DNA from: Duganella sp. CF458
Lineage (GTDB): Bacteria > Pseudomonadota > Gammaproteobacteria > Burkholderiales > Burkholderiaceae_D
DNA: 64,000 nt
Assembly (NCBI RefSeq): GCF_900113115.1
Contig: NZ_FOOF01000005.1
Span: 62,001-126,000, forward strand
Reading direction: 5' to 3'
Shown here piece by piece: positions 43,670 through 52,243 of the stretch. Below the pieces are notes generated by a model. That model was not told the DNA's origin and did no database searches. It worked only from the letters and a program-made list of their open reading frames with translations. The number at the start of each line of letters is the position of its first letter. Position 1 is the first letter of the stretch. The translations under genes were made by a program, and so were the position numbers.

Positions 43670-44404
43670 ATGAAACGTATCACCGCTGTCGTGCTGTTGT
43701 GCGCCGCTGGCGCCGCCGCTGCCGCTGATATCACTGTCTCCGCCGCAGCCAGTCTCAACAACGCTTTCCGTGAGGCCGCCGCAGCCTTCGAAGCTGCCCA
43801 TCCGGGCGACAAGGTGCTGCTGAACTTCGCTGCTTCCGACGCGCTGGTGGCCCAGATTGCCAAAGGCGCACCGGTCGACGTGTTCGCCTCCGCCGACCAG
43901 GAGGCGATGGACAAGGCGCAGCCGCACGTGGCGCCGGGCAGCCGCCGCGACTTTGCCAGCAATCGCCTGGTGGTGGCCGTGCCATTCGGCAGCAAGCTCG
44001 ACTTGCGCACGCTGTCCGACCTGCGCCAGCCGGCCGTCCAGCGCCTGACCACAGGCAATCCGGCCAGCGTGCCGGTAGGCCGCTACACCAAGGCGGCACT
44101 GGAAAAAGTGGGGCTGTGGGGTGAGCTGGAGCCGAAGTTCGTGTTCGGCACCAATGTGCGCCAGAGCCTCGATTACATCGCGCGCGGCGAAGTCGAAGCA
44201 GGGTTGGTGTACCAGACCGACGTCGCCTCGCAGGCGGAAAAGGTGCGCGCGGCGATGGTGGTGCCGACCACGACGCCCATTACCTATCCGCTGGCAGTGA
44301 TCAAGGATGCACCGAATGCGGCCGGCGCTCGCGCCTTTGCGGAGTTCATCTTGTCGCCGGGCGGCCAGGCCATCCTGGCGCGCTTCGGATTCGGAAAACC
44401 ATAA
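43670..44404 (+). CDS. modA: Molybdate ABC transporter, binding protein
   Basis: A 244-residue periplasmic protein that captures molybdate/tungstate. Signal peptide MKRITAVVLLCAAGAAAAA, then VSAAASLNNAFREAAAAFEA, LNFAASDALVAQIAKGAPVD, RLVVAVP and the final GARAFAEFILSPGGQAILAR. ATG 43670 is chosen because AAAGGA is 6 bases before it. The ligand Ser/Ala/Tyr pattern (SAAASL, VYQTD) fits ModA. First gene of modABC-modE. Confidence 0.95.
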   Translation: MKRITAVVLLCAAGAAAAADITVSAAASLNNAFREAAAAFEAAHPGDKVLLNFAASDALVAQIAKGAPVDVFASADQEAMDKAQPHVAPGSRRDFASNRLVVAVPFGSKLDLRTLSDLRQPAVQRLTTGNPASVPVGRYTKAALEKVGLWGELEPKFVFGTNVRQSLDYIARGEVEAGLVYQTDVASQAEKVRAAMVVPTTTPITYPLAVIKDAPNAAGARAFAEFILSPGGQAILARFGFGKP

Positions 44405-44408
44405 AGCG

Positions 44409-45083
44409 ATGGATGCTGCGCTGATTGCCCTTGGCCTGTCACTGAAGGTGGCGTTGTGGGCCACCTTGATCGACCTGGTGCTGGGTGTCGGCTTCGGCTA
44501 CCTGTTGGCGCGTGGCCGCTTTCCCGGCCGTGACCTGCTCGATGCCTTGCTCACCCTGCCGATGGTGATGCCGCCGACGGTATTGGGCTATTACCTGCTG
44601 GTGCTGATCGGCCGCAATGGTCCGATCGGGCACTGGCTGCAGCAGCACTTCGGCATCAACCTGATTTTCACCTGGCAGGGCGCGGTGATTGCGGCGGGTG
44701 TGGTGGCTTTCCCGCTGGTGCTGAAAGGCGCACGGTCGGCCTTTGAAGCCGTTGACGTGCAATTGGAGCAGGCTGCGCGCGTGCTTGGCGTGCCGCCGCT
44801 CGGCGTGTTCCTGCGCGTCAGCCTGCCGCTGGCGTGGCGCGGCGTACTGGCCGGCACCTTGCTGGCCTTCGCCCGCTCGATGGGCGAATTCGGCGCCACG
44901 CTGATGGTGGCGGGCAGTATTCCGGGCAAGACGCAGACGCTGTCGATTGCAGTGTATGAAGCGGTGCAGGCAGGGCAGGACGATACCGCCAACCTGCTGG
45001 TGGTCATCACTTCACTGACGTGCGTGATCGTGCTGGTGGCGGCGAACCGGCTGGTGCCGAACCGGGCGCAGGGGGCCGCATGA
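44409..45083 (+). CDS. modB: Molybdate ABC transporter, permease
   Basis: A 224-residue inner-membrane protein with five or six helices and the EAA loop (FRVSLPLAWRGVLAGTLLAF type: VFLRVSLPLAWRGVLAGTLL, ARSMGEFGATLMVAG). ATG 44409 is 5 bases behind the modA stop. It makes the channel for molybdate entry, driven by ModC. Confidence 0.95.
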   Translation: MDAALIALGLSLKVALWATLIDLVLGVGFGYLLARGRFPGRDLLDALLTLPMVMPPTVLGYYLLVLIGRNGPIGHWLQQHFGINLIFTWQGAVIAAGVVAFPLVLKGARSAFEAVDVQLEQAARVLGVPPLGVFLRVSLPLAWRGVLAGTLLAFARSMGEFGATLMVAGSIPGKTQTLSIAVYEAVQAGQDDTANLLVVITSLTCVIVLVAANRLVPNRAQGAA

Positions 45084-45760
45084 CGATCAGTGTGAATATC
45101 CGCAAGACCCTGCACGCAGGTCCGCGCAGCTTCCAGCTTGATGTACAGTTCGCGTCGGCCAGCAAGCGCGTGGTGATCTATGGCGCTTCGGGCGCCGGCA
45201 AGAGCCAGCTGCTGAAAGCGATTGCCGGCTTGTCGAAGCCGGACAGCGGGGTGATTGAACTGGATGGGCAGAAGCTGTTCGACAGCAGCGCGGGCATCGA
45301 TGTACCGGCGCGCAAGCGGCGCGTCGGCTATTTGTTCCAGGACTATGCGCTGTTCCCGCACCTGAATGTGCGGCAGAACATCGGCTTCGGCCTGCGGCGC
45401 GGCTGGTTCAATCCGGCCCCGCGCGGGGAGTCCGAAGCCGTGCGCTATTGGCTGGAAGCTTTCGGCCTGGCCGAAGTGGCGCACCAGCGTCCGGCGGAAT
45501 TGTCCGGTGGCCAGCGGCAGCGCGTGGCGCTGGCGCGCGCACTGGTGGCGGAACCGGGCGCGCTGCTGCTTGACGAACCGTTCGCCGCGCTGGACCCGGC
45601 ACTGCGCGTACGCATGCGCGCCGAACTCGATAGCCTGCAACGGCGGCTCGATATCCCGATGCTGCTGATTACGCATGATCCTGACGACGCCGCCACTTTC
45701 GGCGGCCACGTATTGACGATGGCGGATGGCCGCGTGGCCGGGGAGGGCAGCAGTGAATAA
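45080..45760 (+). CDS. modC: Molybdate ABC transporter, ATPase (short form)
   Basis: A 226-residue ATPase: Walker A GASGAGKSQ (about residue 36), Q loop YLFQDYALFPH, signature LSGGQRQRVALARAL, Walker B LLLDEPFAALD, switch His in LITHDPDD. E. coli ModC is about 350 residues because of a C-terminal molybdate-binding Mop domain; that domain is absent here. Start ATG overlaps modB's stop in ATGA. Confidence 0.95.
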   Translation: MTISVNIRKTLHAGPRSFQLDVQFASASKRVVIYGASGAGKSQLLKAIAGLSKPDSGVIELDGQKLFDSSAGIDVPARKRRVGYLFQDYALFPHLNVRQNIGFGLRRGWFNPAPRGESEAVRYWLEAFGLAEVAHQRPAELSGGQRQRVALARALVAEPGALLLDEPFAALDPALRVRMRAELDSLQRRLDIPMLLITHDPDDAATFGGHVLTMADGRVAGEGSSE

Positions 45761-46565
45761 ACCCGTGACAAAGCAGGTGGCGCTGCAAGGCGAGGTGTGG
45801 ATTACGCTCGATGGCCAGGACTTCGGCGGGCACCAGCGTGTCGAGCTGCTGGCCAGCATTGCGGAGCATGGCTCGATTACGCAAGGCGCAAAGGCAATCG
45901 GCATGAGCTACAAGGCTGCCTGGGATGCGATCGATGCGATGAACAACCTGGCCGGCGAGCCGCTGCTGGATCGCTCGGCCGGCGGCAAAGGCGGTGGCGG
46001 CACGCGGCTCACGCAGCGCGGCGCGCAACTGGTGGCGAATTTCCGCCGCATCGAATACGAACACAATGTGTTCATGAAGCACCTGAGCCGCCAATCGCAA
46101 GGGTTGGCAGATGATTACCTCCTGTTGCAATCAATGAAAATGAAAACCAGCGCACGCAATCAGTTCTCGGGAACCGTGGCGAACATCAAACCGGGCGCGG
46201 TCAACGACGAAATCGTCTTGCGCATTGTTGGCGGGCAGGAGATTGTTGCAATCATCACACACGAGAGCGCAGAAAGCCTGTGTTTGCAAGAAGGAACTGA
46301 AGCTTTCGCTTTAGTTAAGGCTTCTTCGATCATCCTGGCAACCGGCGCAACCGGCAAACTGTCGGCGCGAAATCAACTGCGCGGCACCGTATGCCGCGTG
46401 CAGCCTGGGGCCGTCAATTCCGAGGTGACGCTGGCCTTGCCCGGCGGCGGTACGATCGCGGCCACCGTCACGCGCGACAGCGAACTGTCGATGGAGCTTG
46501 AAGCCGGCATCGAGGCGACCGCCCTGTTCAAGGCGTCCAGCGTGATCATAGGTGTTCCGATATGA
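45753..46565 (+). CDS. modE: Molybdate-dependent regulator ModE with two Mop domains
   Basis: A 270-residue regulator from GTG 45753 (GGGAGG in front). Winged helix (LLASIAEHGSITQGAKAIGM, SYKAAWDAIDAMNNL) and two Mop repeats: TSARNQFSGTVANIKPGAVN (about 130) and SARNQLRGTVCRVQPGAVNS (about 200). It senses molybdate and should bind the ModE box at 43626. Placing modE last in modABC, with the Mop domains here rather than in ModC, differs from E. coli, where modE is separate. Confidence 0.9.
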   Translation: MNKPVTKQVALQGEVWITLDGQDFGGHQRVELLASIAEHGSITQGAKAIGMSYKAAWDAIDAMNNLAGEPLLDRSAGGKGGGGTRLTQRGAQLVANFRRIEYEHNVFMKHLSRQSQGLADDYLLLQSMKMKTSARNQFSGTVANIKPGAVNDEIVLRIVGGQEIVAIITHESAESLCLQEGTEAFALVKASSIILATGATGKLSARNQLRGTVCRVQPGAVNSEVTLALPGGGTIAATVTRDSELSMELEAGIEATALFKASSVIIGVPI

Positions 46566-46642
46566 ATTCCGTTGTGCAACTTTCTGAGGATTTGCTAAGC
46601 TAGCCCATTTTCGGGCCCGCCCCGTCCTTTGTAGGAAAAGAA

Positions 46643-47005
46643 ATGGAACTGCTAGCAAAATATTTCAGATGCCAGGGGCGCATCAATCGCCGCACCTGGC
46701 TGACACGCATCGTCGCCCTTGGCCTGGTCTGCCTGGCCTTCGGCATGCTCGCCAACGAGATGCTGGGCGATCCCGGCGCCGCAGTGTTTGCGCTGGCATT
46801 CACGTGGGGCGCGCTGGCCATCTCCACCCAGCGCCTGCACGATATCGGCCGCTCCGGCCCGAGTCTTCTTTTGCTGTTGATCCCTGTCCTGGGCCCGCTC
46901 TGGGTGCTGCTCCTGCTTTGCCGCCGCGGCGGAGAAGGCAAGAACCGTTATGGCGACGATCCGCTGTCGCGCCACGATTACCTGCAAGTGAACATCGCAA
47001 AGTAA
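46643..47005 (+). CDS. DUF805 membrane protein
   Basis: A 120-residue inner-membrane protein with three helices and the family marks GRINRRTWL, TQRLHDIGRSGPSLLLLL and GEGKNRYGDDP. Function unknown. GGAAAAG precedes the ATG. The next gene starts 4 bases after its stop; it may be part of the cluster up to 51223. Confidence 0.85.
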   Translation: MELLAKYFRCQGRINRRTWLTRIVALGLVCLAFGMLANEMLGDPGAAVFALAFTWGALAISTQRLHDIGRSGPSLLLLLIPVLGPLWVLLLLCRRGGEGKNRYGDDPLSRHDYLQVNIAK

Positions 47006-47009
47006 GACT

Positions 47010-49208
47010 ATGCCAACCGTAAACGACGTTACCCAGCTCAATCCGATCAATGTCTACGCCGTAGCGACTCCTGGCACCACGGCGGATTTGCAGGACGCAC
47101 TGCGCAAGACCAGCCTGCCGATCTCGATCGGCGGCGGCCACTTCAGCATGGGCGGCCATACGGCCAGCCCGGGCAGCCTGCACCTCGACCTGCGCGGCAT
47201 GAACCGCGTGCTCGAGTTTTCGCCGGCGGACCGCCTGATCCGCGTGCAGGCCGGCATCCGCTGGTGCGATATCCAGAGTTTCATCGACCCGCACGGGCTG
47301 TCGGTGAAGATCATGCAAACCTATGCCAACTTCACCGTTGGCGGCGCGCTGTCGGTCAATGCCCACGGTCGCTATATGGGGCTGGGCCCGGTGGTGCTGT
47401 CGGTGCGTTCGATCACGCTGGTGCTGGCCAGCGGTGAAGTGCGCGAAGCGAGCCCGCAGCAGAACAGCGAACTGTTTTACGCGGCCATCGGCGGCTACGG
47501 CGCGATCGGCATCATCGCCGAAGCGGAGCTGGAACTGGTGCCGAATACGCGCGTGCAGCGCGGCAGCGTGAAGCTGGCGACCAAGGATTATCCGGCCTGG
47601 TTCGATGTCAATGTGCGCGGGCGCAAAGAGATCACTTTCCACAATGCGGACCTGTACCCGCCGCAGTACAACCGTGCGCGCGCCGTGACCTGGACCGTGA
47701 CCGACCTGCCGGCCGACAAGCCGCGCCTGCAGCCGTTGAACCGCGCCTACCTGGCGGAACTGTATTTCCTGTGGTCGGTATCCGAATCCCCGTTCGGCAA
47801 ATGGCGCCGCGAATACCTGCTTGACCCGCTGCTGTACCGGAAGAAGAAAGTCCATTGGCGCAATTACGAGGCTGGCTACGACACGGCGGAACTGGAACCC
47901 TTGGGCCGCACCGAGCGCACTTATGTGCTGCAGGAGTATTTCGTGCCTTGCACGCGCATGGACGAATTCGTGCCGAAGATGTCGGCCATCCTTGCCAAGC
48001 ATCGCGTCAATACGATCAATATCTCGATCCGGCATGCGCTGTCCGATCCAGGCACTTTGCTGTCGTGGGCGCGCGGTGAAACCTTCGCCTTCGTGCTGTA
48101 CCACAAGCAGCGCACGCGCGACAATGCGCGCGAACGTGTCGGCGTATGGACGCGCGAACTGATCGACGCGGTGCTGGAATGCGGCGGCACCTACTACCTG
48201 CCATACCAGCTGCACGGCACGCATGAACAATTCCACCGTGCCTACCCGCGCGCCAAGGAATTGTTTGCAATGAAGCGCGAGCTCGACCCCGACTACCGGC
48301 TGCGCGGTGCCCTGTGGGATAAATACTATGCGCCGACGCTGGACCTGAACCCGAGCGGCGAAGCCGCGCGCCGTTCGCTGTTCCATTCCGTGTATGGCTG
48401 CGAGCGCGAGGCGGACAAGTTCTACGCCTTCCTGCAGAACATCTTCAACCTGTTCCCGGAAGACCGATTCCATACCCTGATCCGCAAGGCGACCACCGAA
48501 AACCACGACGAGGAAGCGATCTACCGCGCCTTGCAGGCCGGCCTGCCGGGCATTACGCCGCCGCTGTCGCTGCTGCGCTATGCGCTGCCCTCGCTGGTGG
48601 TGCAGAAGGAAGAGATGGGGACCCAGGCCAAGCGCCTGCTGGGCGACCAGCCGTTGAGGGATTACGTCGAAATCGGCACCACCGGCCGTTACGTCAACGC
48701 GCTGCGCAAGCACCTCAAGTTGCGGGGCAAGGTGACGCTGGTGCACGACAAGGCGCCTGGCTATTCGCCGGTGGACATCGTGGAACGCGGCGGCCTGATG
48801 CAGGTCGGCAAGTTCGTGCACATGAAAGACTATGCGCCGATCGAACTGCCGGAACAAAGCGCCGACCTGGTGAGCTGCTTCGTCGGCCTGCACCATATGG
48901 AACCGCAGAAGCTGGAACCGTTCCTGGCGTCGGTGGCAAACATTGTGCGCCCCGGCGGTTACTTCGTGGTGCGCGACCACGACGTGAAAGACCGCACGAT
49001 GGACGATTTCGTCAGCCTGGCGCACTGCGTGTTCAACGCCGGCCTGGGCGAGCCATGGGCCGTCAATTCGACGGAGCTGCGCTTCTTCGCATCGGTCGAC
49101 GAGTGGATCAAGCGGGTGGAAGCCGCCGGCTTCGAGCACACGGGTGAACGTATCGTGCAGGATGGCGATCCGTCGGCGAACGTCCTGATGGCCTTCAAAC
49201 GGATCTGA
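47010..49208 (+). CDS. FAD-binding oxidoreductase fused to a methyltransferase
   Basis: A 732-residue soluble protein. Residues about 10-440 form an FAD-linked oxidase of the PCMH/aldonolactone-oxidase type: PISIGGGHFSMGGHTASPGS, VQAGIRWCDIQSFIDPHGLS, NFTVGGALSVNAHGRYMG. Residues about 545-732 form a class I SAM methyltransferase-like domain: DYVEIGTTGRYVNALRKHL, DLVSCFVGLHHMEPQKLEPF, IVRPGGYFVVRDHDV. The fusion suggests consecutive oxidation and methylation of one substrate (inference). Neither substrate nor order is known. Confidence 0.8.
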   Translation: MPTVNDVTQLNPINVYAVATPGTTADLQDALRKTSLPISIGGGHFSMGGHTASPGSLHLDLRGMNRVLEFSPADRLIRVQAGIRWCDIQSFIDPHGLSVKIMQTYANFTVGGALSVNAHGRYMGLGPVVLSVRSITLVLASGEVREASPQQNSELFYAAIGGYGAIGIIAEAELELVPNTRVQRGSVKLATKDYPAWFDVNVRGRKEITFHNADLYPPQYNRARAVTWTVTDLPADKPRLQPLNRAYLAELYFLWSVSESPFGKWRREYLLDPLLYRKKKVHWRNYEAGYDTAELEPLGRTERTYVLQEYFVPCTRMDEFVPKMSAILAKHRVNTINISIRHALSDPGTLLSWARGETFAFVLYHKQRTRDNARERVGVWTRELIDAVLECGGTYYLPYQLHGTHEQFHRAYPRAKELFAMKRELDPDYRLRGALWDKYYAPTLDLNPSGEAARRSLFHSVYGCEREADKFYAFLQNIFNLFPEDRFHTLIRKATTENHDEEAIYRALQAGLPGITPPLSLLRYALPSLVVQKEEMGTQAKRLLGDQPLRDYVEIGTTGRYVNALRKHLKLRGKVTLVHDKAPGYSPVDIVERGGLMQVGKFVHMKDYAPIELPEQSADLVSCFVGLHHMEPQKLEPFLASVANIVRPGGYFVVRDHDVKDRTMDDFVSLAHCVFNAGLGEPWAVNSTELRFFASVDEWIKRVEAAGFEHTGERIVQDGDPSANVLMAFKRI

Positions 49209-49209
49209 T

Positions 49210-50229
49210 ATGCGCAAACTCTTGCTGGCATTGAGCCTGCTGGCCGCTTGCCTGACCAGTTCGGCCGAGAGCCCGATCGCGCCGGAACAGCGGCGCAGCG
49301 TGGAACAGACGTTCCTGACGTTCCCGGAATGGTTCCTGGTGCACAGCCCGGCCGAATACGCCCGCTACGTGAAGAAACATCCGGCCCATAATTTCCCCTT
49401 CCTCGGGCATGCGGGCCAGATCTGGACCAGCTACGCAGCCGTGACCGAGGAACAGGTGCGCGCCAAGTACCCGAGCAACGCCGGCTATCACGTGATGATC
49501 GGCGTGATCGGCGGCAGCACCACGGTGGAGTACAGCCTGCGCTCGCTGTACGAAAACACGCTGGGCCGCATCAGTTGGGCCACCGCTTCGGCGCTGACGC
49601 CGGAAGACGAATACGGCGCGCGGGTGGCGCAGGACTACGTCGATTTCATCCGCAAGGAACCGTGGTACCTGTTCGATTTCGGCGCCAAGCTGAAAGGCCT
49701 GTGGGTGGATACGCCGTTGTTCGGCACCGACATGCTGCGCAAGCTGGAACGGCGCTATGCGCTCACCACCGAGTACCTGGTCAAGGCCGTCTACGGCCAA
49801 TTGATCAAGCTGGGCACGCGCGCGGCTTACGAGCCGGCCTTGATGACGACGCAGGTGGTGGCCGACCACGAACCGTACGACCTGGCGGAGCAGCCCAACA
49901 TCAAGCTGCTGCGCATGCTGGACGATGGCCGTGCGGTGCTGGAGCTGCCGCGCTACTACGACTTCCGCCTGGCTGCGACGCGTCTTGGTTTGCAGGACGT
50001 GCAGTTGCAGGATATCGCCGGCAACAGCGATGTGATCCTGGTGACGGTGCTGACGCGGGGGCAGGGCACCGCGGCGCCGCCGGATACCCGGGTGCTGTTC
50101 GAACAGCCGATCCTGACCGAGCCGGGGCGCAAGCGGGTGGCGCTGGTGATGCGCGTGGCGGCACTGTCACGCTACCTGGTCGACGCACCGCGCCAAGGCG
50201 TGGAAGTCGAACACGTGTATGACTATTAA
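49210..50229 (+). CDS. Exported protein of unknown function
   Basis: A 339-residue protein with a signal peptide (MRKLLLALSLLAACLTSSAE; the Cys is not in a strict lipobox). The mature part has RSVEQTFLTFPEWFLVHSPA, FPFLGHAGQIWTSYAAVTEE and YHVMIGVIGGSTTVEYSLRS, with few hydrophobic stretches. It starts one base after the fusion gene and overlaps the hydrolase start by 11 bases. No family recognised. It likely works with its neighbours. Confidence 0.6.
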   Translation: MRKLLLALSLLAACLTSSAESPIAPEQRRSVEQTFLTFPEWFLVHSPAEYARYVKKHPAHNFPFLGHAGQIWTSYAAVTEEQVRAKYPSNAGYHVMIGVIGGSTTVEYSLRSLYENTLGRISWATASALTPEDEYGARVAQDYVDFIRKEPWYLFDFGAKLKGLWVDTPLFGTDMLRKLERRYALTTEYLVKAVYGQLIKLGTRAAYEPALMTTQVVADHEPYDLAEQPNIKLLRMLDDGRAVLELPRYYDFRLAATRLGLQDVQLQDIAGNSDVILVTVLTRGQGTAAPPDTRVLFEQPILTEPGRKRVALVMRVAALSRYLVDAPRQGVEVEHVYDY

Positions 50230-51223
50230 GCGCCTGCTGGCCTATGCGCTGCTGGCGCTGGCCGGCGGCTCGGCCGCGTGGGGCACGCTGGTCGTGTGGC
50301 AGGCAAAGGCACGCCAGACCGGCAATCGCGAAGCGCTGGCTCCGAAAGGCGGCGAGTTTGTCGATGCCGGCGATGCGCGGATCTTCATGCAGCGTTCCGG
50401 CAGCCGTGACGCGCCGGCCGTGGTTTTCCTGCATGGCACGGGCTCCTGGAGCGAAACCTGGCGGGCGTCGATGGCAACCGCCAGCAGCCTGGGCTACCAG
50501 GCGGTCGCACTCGACATGCCGCCGTTCGGCTATTCGATTCCGCCGGAATCGGGCGAGTATGACAAGCAGCAGCAGGCGGCACGATTGCGCAGGGCGCTGG
50601 ATAATGCCGGCATCCGCCGCGCCGTGTTCGTGGCGCATTCCTTCGGCGCCGCGCCTTTGATGGAAGCCTTGCTGTCCACGCCGGACGAGGGCAGGGTGCA
50701 AGCCCTGGTGCTGGTGGATGCCGCGCTGGGCCTGGACAAGGCCCAGGAGCAGGGCGACAGCATGCTGCAGTCCATCCTGCGCTGGCGCTGGGTCAGCCAG
50801 CCGCTGGCGGCCGGATTCCTGACCAAGCCCGAATACACCGAGACCCTGCTGAAAAACTTCATCAGCGAAAAAGAGAAAGCCACGCCTGCCTGGCAGCAGG
50901 TGTACCGGCAACCGTTGGCGCTGGAAGGCAACTACCGGCACGTCGCGGCCTGGCTGCCGGAATTGCTGGCGCGGCGCGGCCATGCCGCCAGTGACTTCCA
51001 CGACGCGTATGGCCGGATCACCTGGCCGGTGACCTTGTTGTGGGGCGAGACCGATACGATCACACCCCTGTCGCAGGCGGAAAACCTGCAACGCCTGATC
51101 CCCGGCGCGCAGATCGTGCGCATTCCGCGCGCCGGGCATATCCCGCAGATCGAAGAGCCGGAACTGTTCCAGCAAGCGCTGGCGCGCATTCTGCAGGAGG
51201 CCCAGCCCGGCCCCGGCCGCTGA
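50219..51223 (+). CDS. Alpha/beta hydrolase, membrane-anchored
   Basis: A 334-residue protein with one N-terminal helix (AYALLALAGGSAAWGTLVVW, residues 8-27). Fold marks: VVFLHGTGSWSETW, nucleophile elbow VAHSFGAAP, acid Asp in LWGETDTITP, and His in RAGHIPQIEEPELF. Substrate unknown. It overlaps the exported gene by 11 bases and is the last gene before the convergent KGG gene. Confidence 0.85.
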   Translation: MTIKRLLAYALLALAGGSAAWGTLVVWQAKARQTGNREALAPKGGEFVDAGDARIFMQRSGSRDAPAVVFLHGTGSWSETWRASMATASSLGYQAVALDMPPFGYSIPPESGEYDKQQQAARLRRALDNAGIRRAVFVAHSFGAAPLMEALLSTPDEGRVQALVLVDAALGLDKAQEQGDSMLQSILRWRWVSQPLAAGFLTKPEYTETLLKNFISEKEKATPAWQQVYRQPLALEGNYRHVAAWLPELLARRGHAASDFHDAYGRITWPVTLLWGETDTITPLSQAENLQRLIPGAQIVRIPRAGHIPQIEEPELFQQALARILQEAQPGPGR

Positions 51224-51234
51224 GCGTTCCGCGC

Positions 51235-51522
51235 TTAGCCAGGCTCGTCTTTCCCCCCTTGCCGGTTGCCGTGGCGGGCGGTCTGCCGGCTCTCGCCGCC
51301 TTTGCGCCCGATTTCCGCCATGTGCTCGCGGTTGCGGCTCACCACTTCGCCGCCTTTTTGGCCGGCGCGGCGCGCTTCTTCCGAGGTGAATTCATGCGCC
51401 GTGCCTTTCTGGTGCGCGGCCTGGCCACCCTTGCTGGCAATCATGCGCTGGGTTTCCTTATCCATCGCCGCGAAGCCGCGCTTGCCATTGCCGACCCTGA
51501 CCTGCTCGTCCTGTGTCGCCAT
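51235..51522 (-). CDS. KGG-repeat stress-induced protein
   Basis: A 95-residue hydrophilic protein with several K/R-G-G motifs (ASKGGQAAHQKGTAHEF, GQKGGEVVSRNREH, GRKGGESRQTARHG). This is the pattern of KGG stress proteins such as E. coli YciG and GsiB, made in stationary phase and dry conditions. Ribosome site GGGGAGG precedes the ATG. It is not accompanied by other stress genes on the strand apart from the hemerythrin gene upstream. Confidence 0.85.
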   Translation of the reverse strand: MATQDEQVRVGNGKRGFAAMDKETQRMIASKGGQAAHQKGTAHEFTSEEARRAGQKGGEVVSRNREHMAEIGRKGGESRQTARHGNRQGGKDEPG

Positions 51523-51570
51523 GATCCACCTCCCCTCAGTGCCTTGGAATCCGGGCGCGGGCCCGGGCCG

Positions 51571-51592
51571 GAAGCAGCGTCGCGGCTGCTTC
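51571..51592. terminator. Hairpin between hemerythrin and KGG genes
   Basis: GAAGCAGC and GCTGCTTC pair perfectly over 8 bases with a 6-base loop. No T-run follows on the minus strand, so its strength as terminator is uncertain. It lies between the hemerythrin gene stop and the KGG gene start. Confidence 0.4.
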
Positions 51593-51642
51593 TTGGGCTT
51601 GGAGGGGAGGTCTGCGGTAAAAGTTCAAACTATTTTGCGCGA

Positions 51643-52188
51643 TCAGGAGCCGGCCTGGCCAGTGGCCGAACGCTCGCCTTCGGCTTCGGCAGTGTCGTTG
51701 CCGCGCACGGGGGTAGCGCCGAAGTCATGCTCCAGTTCTTCCTTGCGCTCTTGCAGCTGTGCGCACAGGTCCGCCAGGTCGGCATCGCTTTGGCGGACCT
51801 GGGGGAACATTTCCTGTTCTTCTTCGCTAACGTGGTGTTCCACGCATGCGCGCAGCTGTTGCACTGCGCCATCGAGCGCGCCGTCGCCGGCAGCCATGCC
51901 GCGGATGTGCTCGACCAGTTCCTTGATGCTGCCGTGTTCTTCCAGCGCTTCATCGACTTGTTGTTGCTCGCCGGTTTCGGCGCGCACGGCAGGATAGAAG
52001 ATTTCCTCTTCTATCGTTGCGTGGATGGTCAGGTCCATGCAAATTTGCTGCGCCAGGTCATGCTTCAAGCCCTGGTGCGCGGCATCGCATTTTTCAAATT
52101 CGCGAAATAGCTTCTTGACCTTGTCGTGGTCGGAGGTGAGGAGTGCCACGGCGTCTTTCGCCGTGGCGTTCTGGTTTTGCTGGCTCAT
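51643..52188 (-). CDS. Hemerythrin-domain protein
   Basis: A 181-residue four-helix protein binding a di-iron centre. Ligands visible: LLTSDHDKVKKLFREFE, DLTIHATIEEEIFYPAV, EEHGSIKELVEHI, and VEHHVSEEEQEMFPQV. Members sense or store O2 or NO, or repair iron centres. ATG 52188 is chosen because GAAGGAG precedes it. The C-terminal tail (about 150-181) is acidic and without structure. Confidence 0.85.
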   Translation of the reverse strand: MSQQNQNATAKDAVALLTSDHDKVKKLFREFEKCDAAHQGLKHDLAQQICMDLTIHATIEEEIFYPAVRAETGEQQQVDEALEEHGSIKELVEHIRGMAAGDGALDGAVQQLRACVEHHVSEEEQEMFPQVRQSDADLADLCAQLQERKEELEHDFGATPVRGNDTAEAEGERSATGQAGS

Positions 52189-52243
52189 GCTGGCTCCTTC
52201 GCTGCGTCGGTTGGGCCGCGCCAAAGGAGCCACAGGAAGGGCG

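Noticed and set aside
46800..49217. An 805-codon frame opposite the FAD/methyltransferase fusion.
   Set aside because: It has no domains, and the plus frame has clear FAD and methyltransferase motifs.
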